A stretch of DNA of 64,000 bases from Lamellibrachia columna (lineage: Eukaryota > Annelida > Polychaeta > Sabellida > Siboglinidae): NCBI GenBank assembly GCA_963662155.1, contig OY759268.1:58914140-58978139 (forward strand), written 5' to 3'. Below, one piece after another: positions 24,754 to 35,400 of the stretch; position 1 is the first letter of the stretch, and each line of letters opens with the position of its first letter. The translations under genes were made by a program, and so were the position numbers. Below the pieces are notes generated by a model, which saw only the letters and a program-made list of their open reading frames with translations, had not been told where the DNA came from and ran no database searches.

Positions 24754-24978
24754 CATTATGGAGAGGTGGTCAATACGGAGAGGTGGTCAATACGGAGAGG
24801 TGGTCAATACGGAGAGGTGGTCAATACGGAGAGGTGGTCAATATGGAGAGGTGGTCAATACGGAGAGGTGGTCAATACGGAGAGGTGGTCAATACGGAGA
24901 GGTGGTCAATACGGAGAGGTGGTCAATATGGAGAGGTGGTCAATACAGAGAGGTGGTCACTATGGAGAGGTGGTCAAT
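24754..24978. repeat. 17-bp tandem repeat, 13 copies
   Basis: The unit is gtcaatacggagaggtg with t/c and g/a variants. It is open in all three plus-strand frames, because 17 bp rotates the frame and no rotation gives a stop. No coding role is supported. Confidence 0.93.
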
Positions 24979-25152
24979 GCAGACACTAATTTGTGTCTGT
25001 CATATTTTTTATACAGAGTCAGGCTATACATTTTTCGATTGTTTATTTCCAAATAAAAATAAAGTAGGGGTTAAGAAAGGTCAGTTGTTTCATTAAGGGA
25101 AGAAAGCTGACTAAGTACGACCATTGGAACAAGGAGACCAGAGGTAGAAAAA

Positions 25153-25880
25153 ATGAGATGGATTGACAACATGGAGCATAGGAGAGATGGTGGACTTGAA
25201 GTGGATAGAGAGATTGACAACATGGAGCATAGGAGAGATGGTGGACTTGAAGTGGATAGAGAGATTGACAACATGGAGCATAGGAGAGATGGTGGACTTG
25301 AAGTGGATAGAGAGATTGACAACATGGAGCATAGGAGAGATGGTGGACTTGAAGTGGATAGAGAGATTGACAACATCGAGCATAGGAGAGATGATGGACT
25401 TGAGGTGGATAGAGAGATTAACAACATGGAGCATAGGAGAGATGATGGACTTGAAGTGGATAGAGAGATTGACAACATGGAGCATAGGAGAGATGGTGAA
25501 CTTGAAGTGGATAGAGAGATTGACAACATGGAGCATAGGAGAGATGATGGACTTGAAGTGGATAAAGAGATTGACAACATGGAGCATAGGAGAGATGGTG
25601 GACTTGAAGTGGATAGAGAGATTAACAACATCGAGCATAGGAGAGATGATGGACTTGAAGTGGATAGAGAGATTGACAACATGGAGCATAGGAGAGATGA
25701 TGGACTTGAAGTGGATAGAGAGATTGACAACATGGAGCATAGGAGAGATGATGGACTTGAAGTGGATAGAGATATTAACAACATCGAGCATAGGAGAGAT
25801 GGTGGACTTGAAGTGGATAGAGAGATTGACAACATCGAGCATAGGAGAGATGGTGGACTTGAAGTGGATAGAGAGATTGC
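25153..25880. repeat. 51-bp tandem repeat, about 14 copies, open on both strands
   Basis: The unit encodes IDNMEHRRDGGLEVDRE on the plus strand and other 17-residue repeats on the minus strand, giving frames of 240-260 codons in four frames. The first unit follows RRPEVEKMRWIDNM, which resembles the RRWIDDI-type tail of non-LTR reverse transcriptases. The array may therefore have grown from a retroelement fragment. Lying between the GARS exons and the acidic exons, it is probably intronic. Confidence 0.9.
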
Positions 25881-25976
25881 AATGAGACACCAACGCTGTA
25901 ATTGAGGCTGTGACTACAAAAAGAAGAATACTTCTCTAGCAGTATATAGTACACAACAAACACAGGTAATACTTAC

Positions 25977-27022
25977 AGATCTGTTTCACAAATGACGTAA
26001 ACTCAGGGTTGTTACTTAGCGGCAGGACAGAACATTTGTACGGGGCAATTACTGGCGGCAGGGCAAGGTGCTGCAGACAGACAGAAACATTGTATTACTC
26101 AGTGATTCGTGGATAACAACCTGCTTAGTGATAATTGTTCTTATAAAACAGTTTAAGACAATAATCACCTGTAGCATAGCTACAATGGTTTATTTCAACA
26201 ATCAGGGCTGACAGTTGTTCCTGTTAAACTAAACTGGCCCCAGGAGACCAGTAACATGAAACCATGTGTAGATTATATCTCATAAACATTTGTACATCAC
26301 AAAGTATGCAGTCTTGTAAAAATATTTGCCCCACTTTGTTGGTTATTTTCCTTCATGTAAAAGGGGTATATTGTTCAATGCCAGTTAATCAAATAACACC
26401 TGCAAATCCAATCCAATCAGTCGTCTTAAACTAATAAAGGTACATAAAGAGAACAAGTTGTACATCTACAGATGCGTTTGTCAACATGCACATTGCATTC
26501 TGTGAGATACAAGGGCCGTAATTTCAAATAATGAACATAAAGTGATAGGCATATTTTTTCATTTGTTTAATTTAAAAATCACGTCTACTTATTAAATGTT
26601 ACATACACTCAATTTAGCATATGGCATCCACTGGCCTAGTAGTCTTCCTCCAAGACACAGAGACAGACAGAGATAGGACTGGATGGACAACATCAAAGAT
26701 AAGACATGACTTGACTTCCATGAGACACAAGTGGCAGCAAGGGACTGACAAAGTTGGAGACAGATTGTCAGATCATCAGTGGGCTGCCCTTGTATGTGAA
26801 ACAATCAATCAGACAGACTCAGAATATCCCAGTGTGTTTCAAATGAGACTTGCACAAAATGTCTTGTACTAGAGGTAAGTTTTATTTGGAGAATATTTGA
26901 TGTGACACTCACTGTGCGCTGTTCCTCACCCTCTCGCATCCAGAAGTTGTGTTCTAAGAGGGCGTACACGATCCGGCTGACTCCATACGATGGCTCCACA
27001 ACCGATGGAACAATTTCTTCAA
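25977..27022 (-). pseudogene. GARS1: Glycyl-tRNA synthetase fragment, two exons
   Basis: Exon 26913-27022 (acceptor ctttgtag, donor gtgagt) encodes [20 protein letters not shown] followed by [16 protein letters not shown]. This corresponds to the class II motif 3 region of eukaryotic GlyRS, with the motif 3 arginine present in SRI. Exon 25977-26070 (acceptor gtctgcag, donor gtaagt) encodes LPPVIAPYKCSVLPLSNNPE, the start of the anticodon-binding domain. The phases join correctly (0 to 0), so the pair would splice in frame. I found neither the upstream catalytic-core exons nor the downstream exons, so this is a captured or truncated piece and not a working synthetase. None of the other copies of the mosaic in this window carries it. 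Confidence 0.85.
26640..26835 (+). pseudogene. Probable C-terminal relic of a non-LTR reverse transcriptase
   Basis: Across two shifted frames the sequence reads DWMDNIKDKT, then HETQVAARD-stop-QSWRQIVRSS. This follows the common end of many LINE reverse transcriptases (RWIDNI...A.DR..WR.IV). It is short and interrupted, and it lies in the intron between the two GARS exons on the opposite strand. It could be chance similarity. Confidence 0.4.
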
Positions 27023-27059
27023 CTACAAAGAAATGATCTCTCTCAATAGTCATTCACTG

Positions 27060-27760
27060 ATTTATGATTTGAGCCAAACTCTCCACCAGTGGCGCCACAT
27101 AGTGAATGTAATGTAAATTATGATTTCTCCACTGCCACAACTTACATAATTATGATGTACAGAATCTGCACATCATCATTTCATTTGGTAAACTCCTAAT
27201 TTTTTTCAATAAATCTCTCAGTTTCAATTGTGGATAGTGTTTACTTGTGTGTAGGAACAAAATAACATTCGTTTTTGTTTGAAACTATGTTACGTACAGT
27301 GGAGAGTTGCTGGGATTGGGACCCTTAACGATAAACTTGAATATAGATGCGAAAACAAATGGAATTGATGTAAACAATACACTGACATAGTTTATATTTT
27401 ATTTTCAACAAGAAATAAAAAAAATTAATTACAAAAAATTACAAAACAGTCCAATCATGGCCACGGTTTCCTCGATTGGACCACCCAATGTCTTCGATTG
27501 GACCAAAATTAAAATGATTATATATAGGATAATTTTGAAATGATACATAAATAACAAATAGGGTTCGTTATGACAATAATAGTTATCAATAGTCAAACAC
27601 AATATACTAATAAATACCAGTGTGTGACTGGACAAACAAACAAATTATGTAGACCAAACTTTGAATTAATAAATAAAATAATAAAATATAGTGTTCATTA
27701 GAAACATAAAATTAATGAATAGTCAAATGAAATGTTAACAGGGCCTAATGTTCATAGTCT
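27060..27760. other. AT-rich spacer upstream of the GARS exon, nothing recognised
   Basis: No exon of GARS or any other recognisable gene is visible on either strand. The expected preceding GARS exon (QKTLY.. region) is absent. Confidence 0.5.
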
Positions 27761-27769
27761 TCTGTCAAT

Positions 27770-28721
27770 GGCTCCGGAATAGGCCAGTGGAAATGATCGA
27801 CAACCTTTAGAGCTCACCACAACATGTTCTGTCTCACAACTGTATGCACTGGCACCATAGAGTATTTCATCACATCCATTACTTGTCGCACTATGGCTGT
27901 ATAGTGTCAACTGTATGCACTGGCACCATAGAGTATTTCATCACATCCATTACTTGTCGCACTATGCCTATATAGTGTCAACTGCAATTTGTACACTGCT
28001 GTGTCATCCTTCAGAGGCCATCGGAACCTCTTCTGTCCCACAATTTACATGCACTGCACCAACACAGTTTCTTTCGTTATATCCATGACTCGTCGCATTA
28101 TGCCTGGGTAGATTTTACCATCGTACAAAACAGTGCACCACTGACCCGTTCTGCAGCCTTCGATTTCCTTGATGAGCTGCAGTCGACAAGGTTTGGTTGG
28201 ATCAGAACTGTTGTGTGCTCTCGATTGAGTTGCAGTGGTCTTAGAAGTACTGGGCTCTTGGGTGGGTGTAGGCCTAGTAGGCATAGCTATCTCCGGTCCG
28301 ACTTTGCTTTGTTTAGCTAGTTTCTTTTTTTGGTGGTCATAACTCTGGTAGTTTCCATGGAAACAGCTGTCAGTGCTGGAGCTGCAACAACTGGTGTCAG
28401 AGGTGGCGTAGGGTTGTGCTCTTGTGCAGTCACCATGGCAACAGCTGTCAGTGCTGGGGCTGCAACAGTTGGGGTCAGAGGTGGCATGGGGTTGTGCTCT
28501 TGTGCAGTCACCATGGCAACAGCTGTCAGTGCTGGAGCTGCCACTGTTGGGGTCAGAGGTGGCATGGGGTTATGCTCTTGTGCAGCTTCCATGATTACAT
28601 TAGTTACCGTAGCAGCAGCGAAGTCGGAGTCTTGAAATACGTATATGGTCAATGACCACAAACCTGCCTTCCTGAAGCCACTATCAGCATTCTGAATAGA
28701 TACCGCTTTTCTGTACGCCAC
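27770..28721 (-). pseudogene. C-terminal part of a pogo/Tigger-like transposase with internal 78-bp repeats
   Basis: The minus-strand frame from 28721 encodes KAVSIQNADSGFRKAGLWSL followed by TIYVFQDSDFAAATVTN. This matches the conserved C-terminal segment of DDE transposases (N..SGFR..GI.P....F..SDF....VT). Three copies of a 26-residue unit (QEHNPMPPLTPTVAAPALTA) follow. A run of seven A then separates MTT from the frame that continues as LAKQSKVGPEIA and ends WCTVLYDGKIYPGIMRRVMD, ETVLVQCM and a stop at 28045. Beyond the stop the same frame reads GQKRFRWPLKDD, the expected continuation. Two further partial copies of the GIMRRVMD segment lie at 27850-27980. The DDE core is absent. Confidence 0.75.
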
Positions 28722-28788
28722 AGTACAATGATATTTTGTTGAAATACTCGTTCTATGTCAGCGAAATTTAACACAAAAAAGGAATTAC

Positions 28789-28861
28789 CTTGACAGGCGT
28801 TTTCTTTCACAACGAAATCAGTTTCGCACGGAGCATTCTTTACAGTTAGCCACGGAACATG
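28789..28861 (-). pseudogene. Small conserved exon of unknown gene (left-arm copy)
   Basis: A 73-bp exon with acceptor tttgttccag and donor gtaatt encodes HVPWLTVKNAPCETDFVVKE plus NACQ. It is repeated at 62442-62540, where a 26-bp insertion breaks the frame. I do not recognise the family. It lies immediately upstream of the transposase fragment, so that insertion may have interrupted this gene. Confidence 0.5.
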
Positions 28862-29199
28862 CTGGAACAAAGAGAGCCGTTAGTAATATCATTACACAAT
28901 ATTATAAATGCACTCTACTTTATATATCATTACCATTATTCTTTAGATCTATAAGCTCGCTGGAGTTAGAAAACAATGTTTACAAACATATTAATCAGAA
29001 TTAGATATTTGAATTTGAATCTTGACGTTTAATCGACTCCTCTTTCCTTTTCATTTCTAAAATCTGTGACGTTTATTCAGTAATTTGATCTTGTTCCATA
29101 TTTACTTATGCCTTTCTTCAGGAGTAGCTTGTACAATGACTTTGATACTCGAGTCAACGGGCGTACTACTTTTTATTTCTGCTTTTCTAATTCAAAAGT

Positions 29200-29297
29200 T
29201 GGAAACCCTGAAATACTGTTGGTTTGGTGCCAGCTCTAATTGGCACTGGCATTTCTAATTTGTTCAGCCAATCCACTGCTCCCTTCACACTGTCGTC
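29200..29297 (-). pseudogene. Candidate exon DDSVKGAVDWLNKL..., duplicate of the 24.2-kb exon region
   Basis: After an acceptor (tttgtattag) the minus strand reads DDSVKGAVDWLNKLEMPVP and IRAGTKP. The sequence just upstream (29320-29560) and the exon start resemble 24240-24660 (gatgacaacgtgaaggttg). A tandem duplication within the left arm probably produced both. The 3' limit is uncertain, and the domain is not recognised. Confidence 0.4.
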
Positions 29298-29384
29298 CTA
29301 ATACAAAATAAGAAATAATTGTATATACACAATTTTAACAATGGTACTTTTTGTATTCTCAAAGTGACTGAAGCACTTGTGATG

Positions 29385-29430
29385 ATGGGTGACATTGTGA
29401 TGATGGGTGACATTGTGATGATGGGTGACG
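29385..29430. repeat. 18-bp repeat, 2.5 copies
   Basis: The phrase gtgatgatgggtgacatt occurs two and a half times in tandem. Confidence 0.8.
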
Positions 29431-29660
29431 TTGCAGTCATAAAAAAGCTAAATGAAGTCTCAGAAACCTGACTGAATATTTTATTAAATACTCATTCCTA
29501 GCTTTGACTTTTATATTCATAAATATTACATTTGGAAGTTAGTTATCACTACGAGTTATGTGCACGTGAGCGTGTGCCTCAAGAGTTGTATCGATGTGTG
29601 CATCATTTCTTTGTCAATTAAATGATAATAGTAGCCTCTTTATTTTTTGTGTCAAATGTG

Positions 29661-30187
29661 TTACATTAACAAGACACACAGGACTAGACACCTTTACCTT
29701 TTGTTACACTAACAAGACACACAGGACTAGACACCTTTACCTTTTGTTACACTAACAAGACACACAAGACTAGACAGCTTTACCTTTTGTTACACTAACA
29801 AGACACACAGGACTAGACACCTTTACCTTTTGTTACACTAACAAGACACACAGGACTAGACAGCTTTACCTTTTGTTACACTAACAAGACACACATGACT
29901 AGACACCTTTACCTTTTGTTACTCTAACAAGACACACATGACTAGACAGCTTTACCTTTTGTTACACTAACAAAACACACATGACTAGACACCTTTACCT
30001 TTTGTTACACTAACAAGACACACATGACTAGACAGCTTTACCTTTTGTTACACTAACAAGACACACAGGACTAGACACCTTTACCTTTTGTTACACTAAC
30101 AAGACACACAGGACTAGACAGCTTTACCTTTTGTTACACTAACAAGACACACAGGACTAGACCCCTTTACCCTTTGTTACACTAACA
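29661..30187. repeat. 43-bp tandem repeat, about 12 copies
   Basis: The unit joins acactaacaagacacacagg and actagacacctttacctttt gtt. Alternating cacc/cagc variants recur. It lies between candidate exons at 29297 and 30214 and is absent from the other copies of the mosaic in this window. Confidence 0.93.
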
Positions 30188-30213
30188 ACTAACAACAGCG
30201 AAAATAACCGTAC

Positions 30214-30265
30214 CATTTGTTGACTTCTGGTCAGCGGCACTCTCTTTGAACTTGACATGTTTCAG
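30214..30265 (-). pseudogene. Small exon LKHVKFKESAADQKSTN (homologue of the 39.2-kb exon)
   Basis: A 52-bp exon with acceptor tttttatag and donor gtacgg. The flank ccaatttgctttgg plus aacactt and the exon end (cgctgaccagaagtcaacaaatg) match 39130-39386 on the plus strand, where a 42-bp unit has expanded. The reading frames of the two copies do not agree, so coding is uncertain. Confidence 0.45.
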
Positions 30266-30813
30266 CTATAAAAAAGAATGAAGTGTTTTTCTCCAAAGCA
30301 AATTGGTGTGGTCACTTGGATATTGTTCATGACATTTCAAACTAACATAAAGTTATTATTGCCCATTTGCGGACCAGCCTCCTCCCTTAAACATATGACC
30401 TTGTCAAACCATTGTTTCAGTAATATTTACTCAAGGTCATTACAGGGCATACAGGCCTCGGATTTGGCGGTGGCAATTCCCTGGCAACTGGCCATCCAGT
30501 CTCGGAAGTTAAACAATGGTTCATGGCCAAATCAGCCACCCCTTATAATGGTGCATCCCAATCTATAAACATTTGACAAATTCATGACCTGTCATTACCA
30601 ATTTACTTTCACATAATATATATTAGTTTCAAATTATGGGTTGTAATTACATTTTGCATCAATACTTTGGCTACTTTACCGCATTTCATGTATATTCCCA
30701 TATGGTCTAATGTGTTAAGTCGTCGGCTTGTAATAGCAAGTTTTCGTGATTGGATCCAGTTTGCGTAACTTTTTTAAAATTTATTTTGGTTTCTAGTGGT
30801 TTTAAATATGTAA

Positions 30814-30814
<1 letters not shown>

Positions 30815-30891
<77 letters not shown>
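30815..30891. repeat. (TA)n microsatellite
   Basis: About 38 TA units. The homologous position in the plus-strand copy (56597-56705) is also a TA-rich run, so the microsatellite predates the duplication. Confidence 0.95.
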
Positions 30892-30892
<1 letters not shown>

Positions 30893-31274
30893 CCAACGAT
30901 GCAGTAAGCAGATTACTGAGAACTACATAGTATATTTGTTAACCAAAACATTTTTGTATAATGTCTTAAAGGTCAACAGATCACAGCAGATCCTTATTTA
31001 ATTGATTCCACAAAATAGGGCCTTTTTAACACTCATTAACACTGACCTCTACGCTGTTCTACAATACTTGTTTTTGAAGTAATTTTCTTGTGTATTGTAA
31101 TTATGAGTGGTGTGTACCATTTTGTCCATTTAAAAATATGAATCTTATCAGGCATTAATCTGTTATTAACATAGCACCGCGATAACTGCATCATCATTTT
31201 ATAAGTCTGAATTGTATTTTAGTCTACAATCTGTGACGTTTATTCAGTAATTTGATCTTGTTCCATATTTACTT

Positions 31275-32125
31275 ATGCCTTTCTTCAGGAGCTACACTAT
31301 ATGTTGTCCAATCAGCTCTGGGCTGTGCCTTGATTCTATGGCAGGCGTCACATTGTTGGGAGGCCACTCACATGTTGTGTCACCATCACTGAGCCATAAT
31401 TCAGGGCCTGCCTCCACCTCCAGGTTGGGATAAAATGACACAACAGCGTAAATATTGTACCTCACCTAATATAAATACCACAAAAATGTGAAAAAGAGCA
31501 AATAAATATGTGTGGAGAACCAGTAGGACAATAAAAAGCTCACAAGTTCACCAAATATACAAACAGACTCTATAGTGTATGAACCACTGGAAAAGATACA
31601 AAGCAGGGCTTGACATTAACGCCTGTCCGGGGCAAGTAGCTACCAGTGACAGTGTAGGACAAGTACATAATCCTGGACACTTGTCCCACAGACAAGTTCA
31701 GGCCGTTGCAATATAAAACATGTACTATTCATTTTAATAAAGACTTGAAAGGTTTTGACTTGTTGACACCCAAAATAAATAATGTTTAATGGAATCTATT
31801 ATTTTGTTATATGAGGCAACAGGTTAATTTGAATGGAATTGTTTCTGTCAAGATGGCCTAGTGACACATGTAAAACATTACTGACTGTTTGTGGGGACTA
31901 ATAACATCTCAGCACTACCTGTCCACAAGACTAATTAACTGTCATTTCTACCTGTGATGATTACAGAACTGTTGATAGTCCTGTCACACTGTAGTCGGGC
32001 TTTGATACTGTGTAATGAACAAGAAATATATTTACCTCCTGTCCAACAGTGACTTCTAGCGTGATTCCATTGTGGCTGTAATGACCTTTCGCATCTGTTT
32101 CCCAGATACAATCACCACATGATGT
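31275..32125 (-). pseudogene. Two-exon conserved gene segment (left-arm copy), family unrecognised
   Basis: Exon 32036-32125 (30 codons, TSCGDCIWETDAKGHYSHNG then ITLEVTVGQE) joins in phase 0 to an exon starting at 31465: VRYNIYAVVSFYPNLEVEAG, PELWLSDGDTTCEWPPNNVT, PAIESRHSPEL. The frame closes at 31292-31294. In a shifted frame the sequence continues DWTTYSVAPEERHK to a gt donor near 31275, so a single base may have been lost at the EL/DW boundary. Three copies exist (here, 55103-56196, and 62005-62178 for the second exon), with the second exon 174 bp to the stop in each. The differences between the left and 62-kb second exons are mostly synonymous. The pattern ...WPP...AIE....P..W..Y.V recalls uncharacterised invertebrate nuclear proteins, but I cannot name the family. 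Confidence 0.5.
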
Positions 32126-32425
32126 CTACTCAGGCAGTTTCCTTGGGAACTTTTCATTTACCTTTTGCCCAAAGATCTCCTTGAGCAGCGTCCATGCTGT
32201 ATTGTATCTATTGTATGTGAACATAAATATAATACAACTTATACCATGATGTATCGAGTTATTATCTGAATGGATAGTTAACGGATTGTACATCAAGCCT
32301 GGTTTACAATGGATGACAAATTGACAATAGGGAACCTGAAGGGGCCAGTTCTTTGCTCGTCTATGGCTTATAAACAATGTCAGCGACACACAAGACACAA
32401 GGACACAGGTTAGACAGGTCTGCAT
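32126..32425 (-). other. 99-codon frame conserved between two copies
   Basis: This frame (MQTCLTCVLVSCVSLTLF start, KLPE end) has a same-length counterpart at 54803-55102, with about five residue changes. It ends exactly at the splice acceptor of exon 32036-32125, so it may simply be open intron sequence in two recently duplicated copies. A hydrophobic N-terminus is present, but no domain is recognised. Confidence 0.35.
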
Positions 32426-32589
32426 TGTTCAGGCATTAGTAAATGGAGGGATTAACAATATGTTGTTAGGCTGCAAAGAATTTGTTTTGTTTCAGCAGAG
32501 ATCTGGGAGATTTGTTTTCCTGAGCAGGAGAACAAGATATTTGATATAGTCTGATGGCAAAATATAGTCTCACGGCCTCAAATTGATTT

Positions 32590-32890
32590 TTCTCTCACTT
32601 CATTTCAAAATCTTAGATAAACAGATCCTTGTGTTTTCGTCTGTTGTTGAAGTAATTTATGGGCGTTAGACGAACGTTCTCCCATTATCGCCCACATGCA
32701 CATATCGAATTCATATATTGCCCATCAATACCTCCATAACACTAATTTAGAACACATACTCAAAGTTCATTTGAATATATCAATGACTAACAAATATACA
32801 AAATATGCGGTCTGCTTAAAAACTGTTTGCTTAACTGCCGCCTTAGCCAGACCAAACGCGCGATATACACAATTCGATTTGTTTGTGGCA
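32590..32890. repeat. Segment duplicated (inverted) at 61210-61500
   Basis: Reverse-complement similarity includes gggcgttagacgaacgttct, cccattatcgcccacatgca and agaccaaacgcgcgatatac. Beyond 32890 and 61210 the two copies diverge, which marks the outer edge of the duplicated unit. Confidence 0.75.
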
Positions 32891-32900
32891 GTGTCCCAGA

Positions 32901-32923
32901 ATGCGCCCAGAATCTGGGCGCAT
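32901..32923. repeat. Perfect 23-nt palindrome
   Basis: atgcgcccaga, one central a, then tctgggcgcat: two 11-nt arms that can form a GC-rich hairpin. It lies just outside the edge of the duplicated segment. Confidence 0.85.
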
Positions 32924-33029
32924 ACATAATTTCCGTCACAATGGGAACCCCACTCTGTGTCCAGGCGATGATGTGTGCGACAAATGGTGGCGCCACATCG
33001 CGGAGCCTGGATAATCGAGGCTAAGTTGA

Positions 33030-33960
33030 ACCGCGGTCTGAAGTTTGTACAATTAGCTACCAGATGGCAGTAGTTAGAATGGTGCCAGGCGAATCAACAA
33101 AAACTAAATAAACATTCAAAATTTGTTTTTTAAAGTTGGAATGGATTGCACCTGCAATAAACATAAGGTTCAATTATCCGTACATTGTCATAATTCTATA
33201 TGCTTACAATTGTATGAATTTGTAATGATTTGTATATGTTATGGTACACAGGCATAGACACCTGTTTTTCTGCAGTATGTTGTTAACGTGCTTTATATAC
33301 AATTCTCAAATCATTTGTTATTTGTACTAGTGGTACTAGTACAAGATGTACATAAATACGCATTTCACAGTTGGTGATCTGAAATACCAATCAACCCTAT
33401 ACACAACAATAATACGTTATACGAGGTCAATCGCCATTGATCGGAAATTCCGATCTTTGCGCTTCACGCTTCGATATGACAGCAACACGACAGAGTGTCT
33501 GTTCAGAATCCGCTTCTAGCGGAGGACTCGATGGTCATTCAACAACAAAAAAGTAAAAGTGAAGCTCAGCTGGAGGGCAGGACTTCACTTTTCCGTTTCA
33601 TTTTATTTATCTTATATAAATCGTGTAATGGAAAGAATTGAGTAAACATTGTGTGTACTAAAGCTTCTTCTATTTATTTAGTTCAAATGTTCGATTGTAA
33701 CACAGTTTGATACACTCCAGTCTATGGCCTCAAAATACTCGAATCGAATCGCTGCCGTCAAATCCGTCGACTTGCATTGATTTCCTGACCCTCGATTTCA
33801 AAATCCCAACAATTCAAAAACTCCACTCGAATCTGGCTCCCCTCACTCGAAGACGAGACTAATAGTTTTTAGGATGCAACTGCGATACAACCAGAGGATG
33901 TCGGTAGGATCGCGCATGCGCGAAAACTTCCGTGTTGTTGGTGGGCGAATGAAGTGTCGG
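33030..33960. other. Unique spacer, no gene recognised
   Basis: Mixed-composition sequence between the left arm and the MULE element. A small inverted repeat (aaaagtgaag ... cttcactttt, about 33553-33594) and a CG-rich stretch near 33420-33540 are the only structures noted. Confidence 0.5.
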
Positions 33961-33967
33961 TGATTAT

Positions 33968-34106
33968 GACACGGCTTCGTCATATACCTCATTTCATTCT
34001 TTCAGGGCTTCGTCATAGACCTCGTTTCATTATTTCAAGGCTTCGTCATAGACCTCATTTCATTCTTTCAAGGCTTCGTCATAGACCTCATTTCATTCTT
34101 TCCAGA
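33968..34106. repeat. 33-bp tandem repeat, about 4 copies
   Basis: The unit is ggcttcgtcatagacctcat ttcattctttcaa. Being divisible by 3, it keeps one plus-strand frame open (65 codons), without a recognisable protein. Confidence 0.88.
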
Positions 34107-34483
34107 TGTATCTGCATGTCTTTTGTCATATGCTTGTTTGCAGTATTCTAAATAGGTGCCTAATTATTGTTCTGTAATGCAATATAATTAGCTACAAAAT
34201 CAACAGTTCTGTATAAACATGCACGCCATATCGAGTAGAGCTTTTTTCACCCAGTCCGTTATTCTGCCTGCTCAAGTCGGCCGATTAGTTTTGTAATTCA
34301 TGTCTCCGGTCCCCAGGGACTGCGTTAAGCGGCCGTCATTGTTCAAAGATTGATCGCTGTGTTTGATTTGTCTCTCGGAATGTGATTTTTGCCCGTTACC
34401 CGCTGCAAAACCACCACATAGAAGGGAACAACGGCTTTTAGTGTAACTTCCGAAAGGCGCACACAGTGGAGGTGAACGACCCA

Positions 34484-34570
34484 GGTCGATCTCGGTCCCT
34501 GGCGATCCCGGCCCGTCGATCTCGGTCCGTGTTGACCTCGGCCCACGTCGATGTCGGCCCACCTATTTAG
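34484..34570 (+). repeat. Left terminal inverted repeat of the MULE
   Basis: Five imperfect words of 15-18 bp (ggtcgatctcggtccct, ggcgatcccggcccg, tcgatctcggtccg, tgttgacctcggcccacg, tcgatgtcggcccacc). The reverse complement appears at the right end in the same order. The 67-96 codon minus-strand frames here are a by-product of the repeat. Confidence 0.85.
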
Positions 34571-34839
34571 TTGTTGATTAGATAGTTGTTCTCCCGTTGT
34601 TCGTGGTGTTGGGGGATATGTGTAAAGATATATGTATATTATTTATAAAGAAATAAAATGTTACACGGATGTTTACCTGTTTTTACGCTTTACCACGTCG
34701 ATGTCGGCTCACGTCGATCGGCCCACATATTTTAATGAAGTTATTCGCACAGTCGTCATTCTTATAGTAAATTAAGTGGAACTTATTTTATAGGCATTTA
34801 AAATTGGATTAGAATCAAAACCATTTTTAAAAAAGTCAA

Positions 34840-35400
34840 AGGCCCTGTAGTAATCAGCTTGGTGCTCTTGCATTGTTTCGTTGAGCAGATCCTTTCATGT
34901 GATGTGTTTTTGATTTGTGTGCCTTACAAATGTGTTGAGGCCTTAGTCATTTCCATGCTGCTCCGGCATTATTTCGTTGAGCATATATGTTTGTGTTGTT
35001 TGTCTTTGATTTGTGTGTGGTAACAACGTGTGGAGTCGGCAAAAGCATTAGTCATCGGCTTAGTGCCCGTGCATTGTTTCATTGAGCAGATCCTTTCATG
35101 TTATTTCTCTTAGATTTGTGTCTGTTAAGAAAGTGTGAAAGCCATAGTAATCGGTATGCTGCTCTAGCATTGTTTCACTGAGCAGATGTATTTGTGTTGT
35201 TTGTCTTTGATTTGTGGGTGGTAACAACGTGTGGAGTCGGCAGAGGCATTAGCAATCAGCTTGGATTACATACAGATTATTTCCTTTTTTATCTTTGATT
35301 TGTGTATGACAAGAAACTGTGGAGGCCCTAGTAATCAGATTGCTGATTCAGCATTGTTTCATTGAGCAAGTCTTTGTTTGAATAATGGCATAGCCGTTAT
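34840..35400. repeat. Diverged ~97-bp internal repeat, about 6 units
   Basis: The phrase cattgtttc.ttgagcagat followed by tgatttgtgt...g..aacaacgtgtgga recurs near 34880, 34977, 35082, 35177 and 35361. It is confined to the left half of the MULE. Confidence 0.75.

Noticed and set aside
28330..28655. Plus-strand Gly/Ala/Cys frames
   Set aside because: They are antisense to the Pro/Ala repeats of the transposase tail.
29320..30200. Helitron 3' end (hairpin plus CTRR)
   Set aside because: I looked for a hairpin near CTAG/CTAA ends around the mosaic and found no convincing common terminus.
32696..32929. Plus-strand 77-codon frame resembling one at 61224-61481 (minus)
   Set aside because: The similarity follows from the DNA-level duplication; no domain, start context or splice structure supports coding.
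34272..34562. 96-codon Arg/Gly/Pro frame
   Set aside because: It is produced by the tandem words of the MULE terminal repeat.
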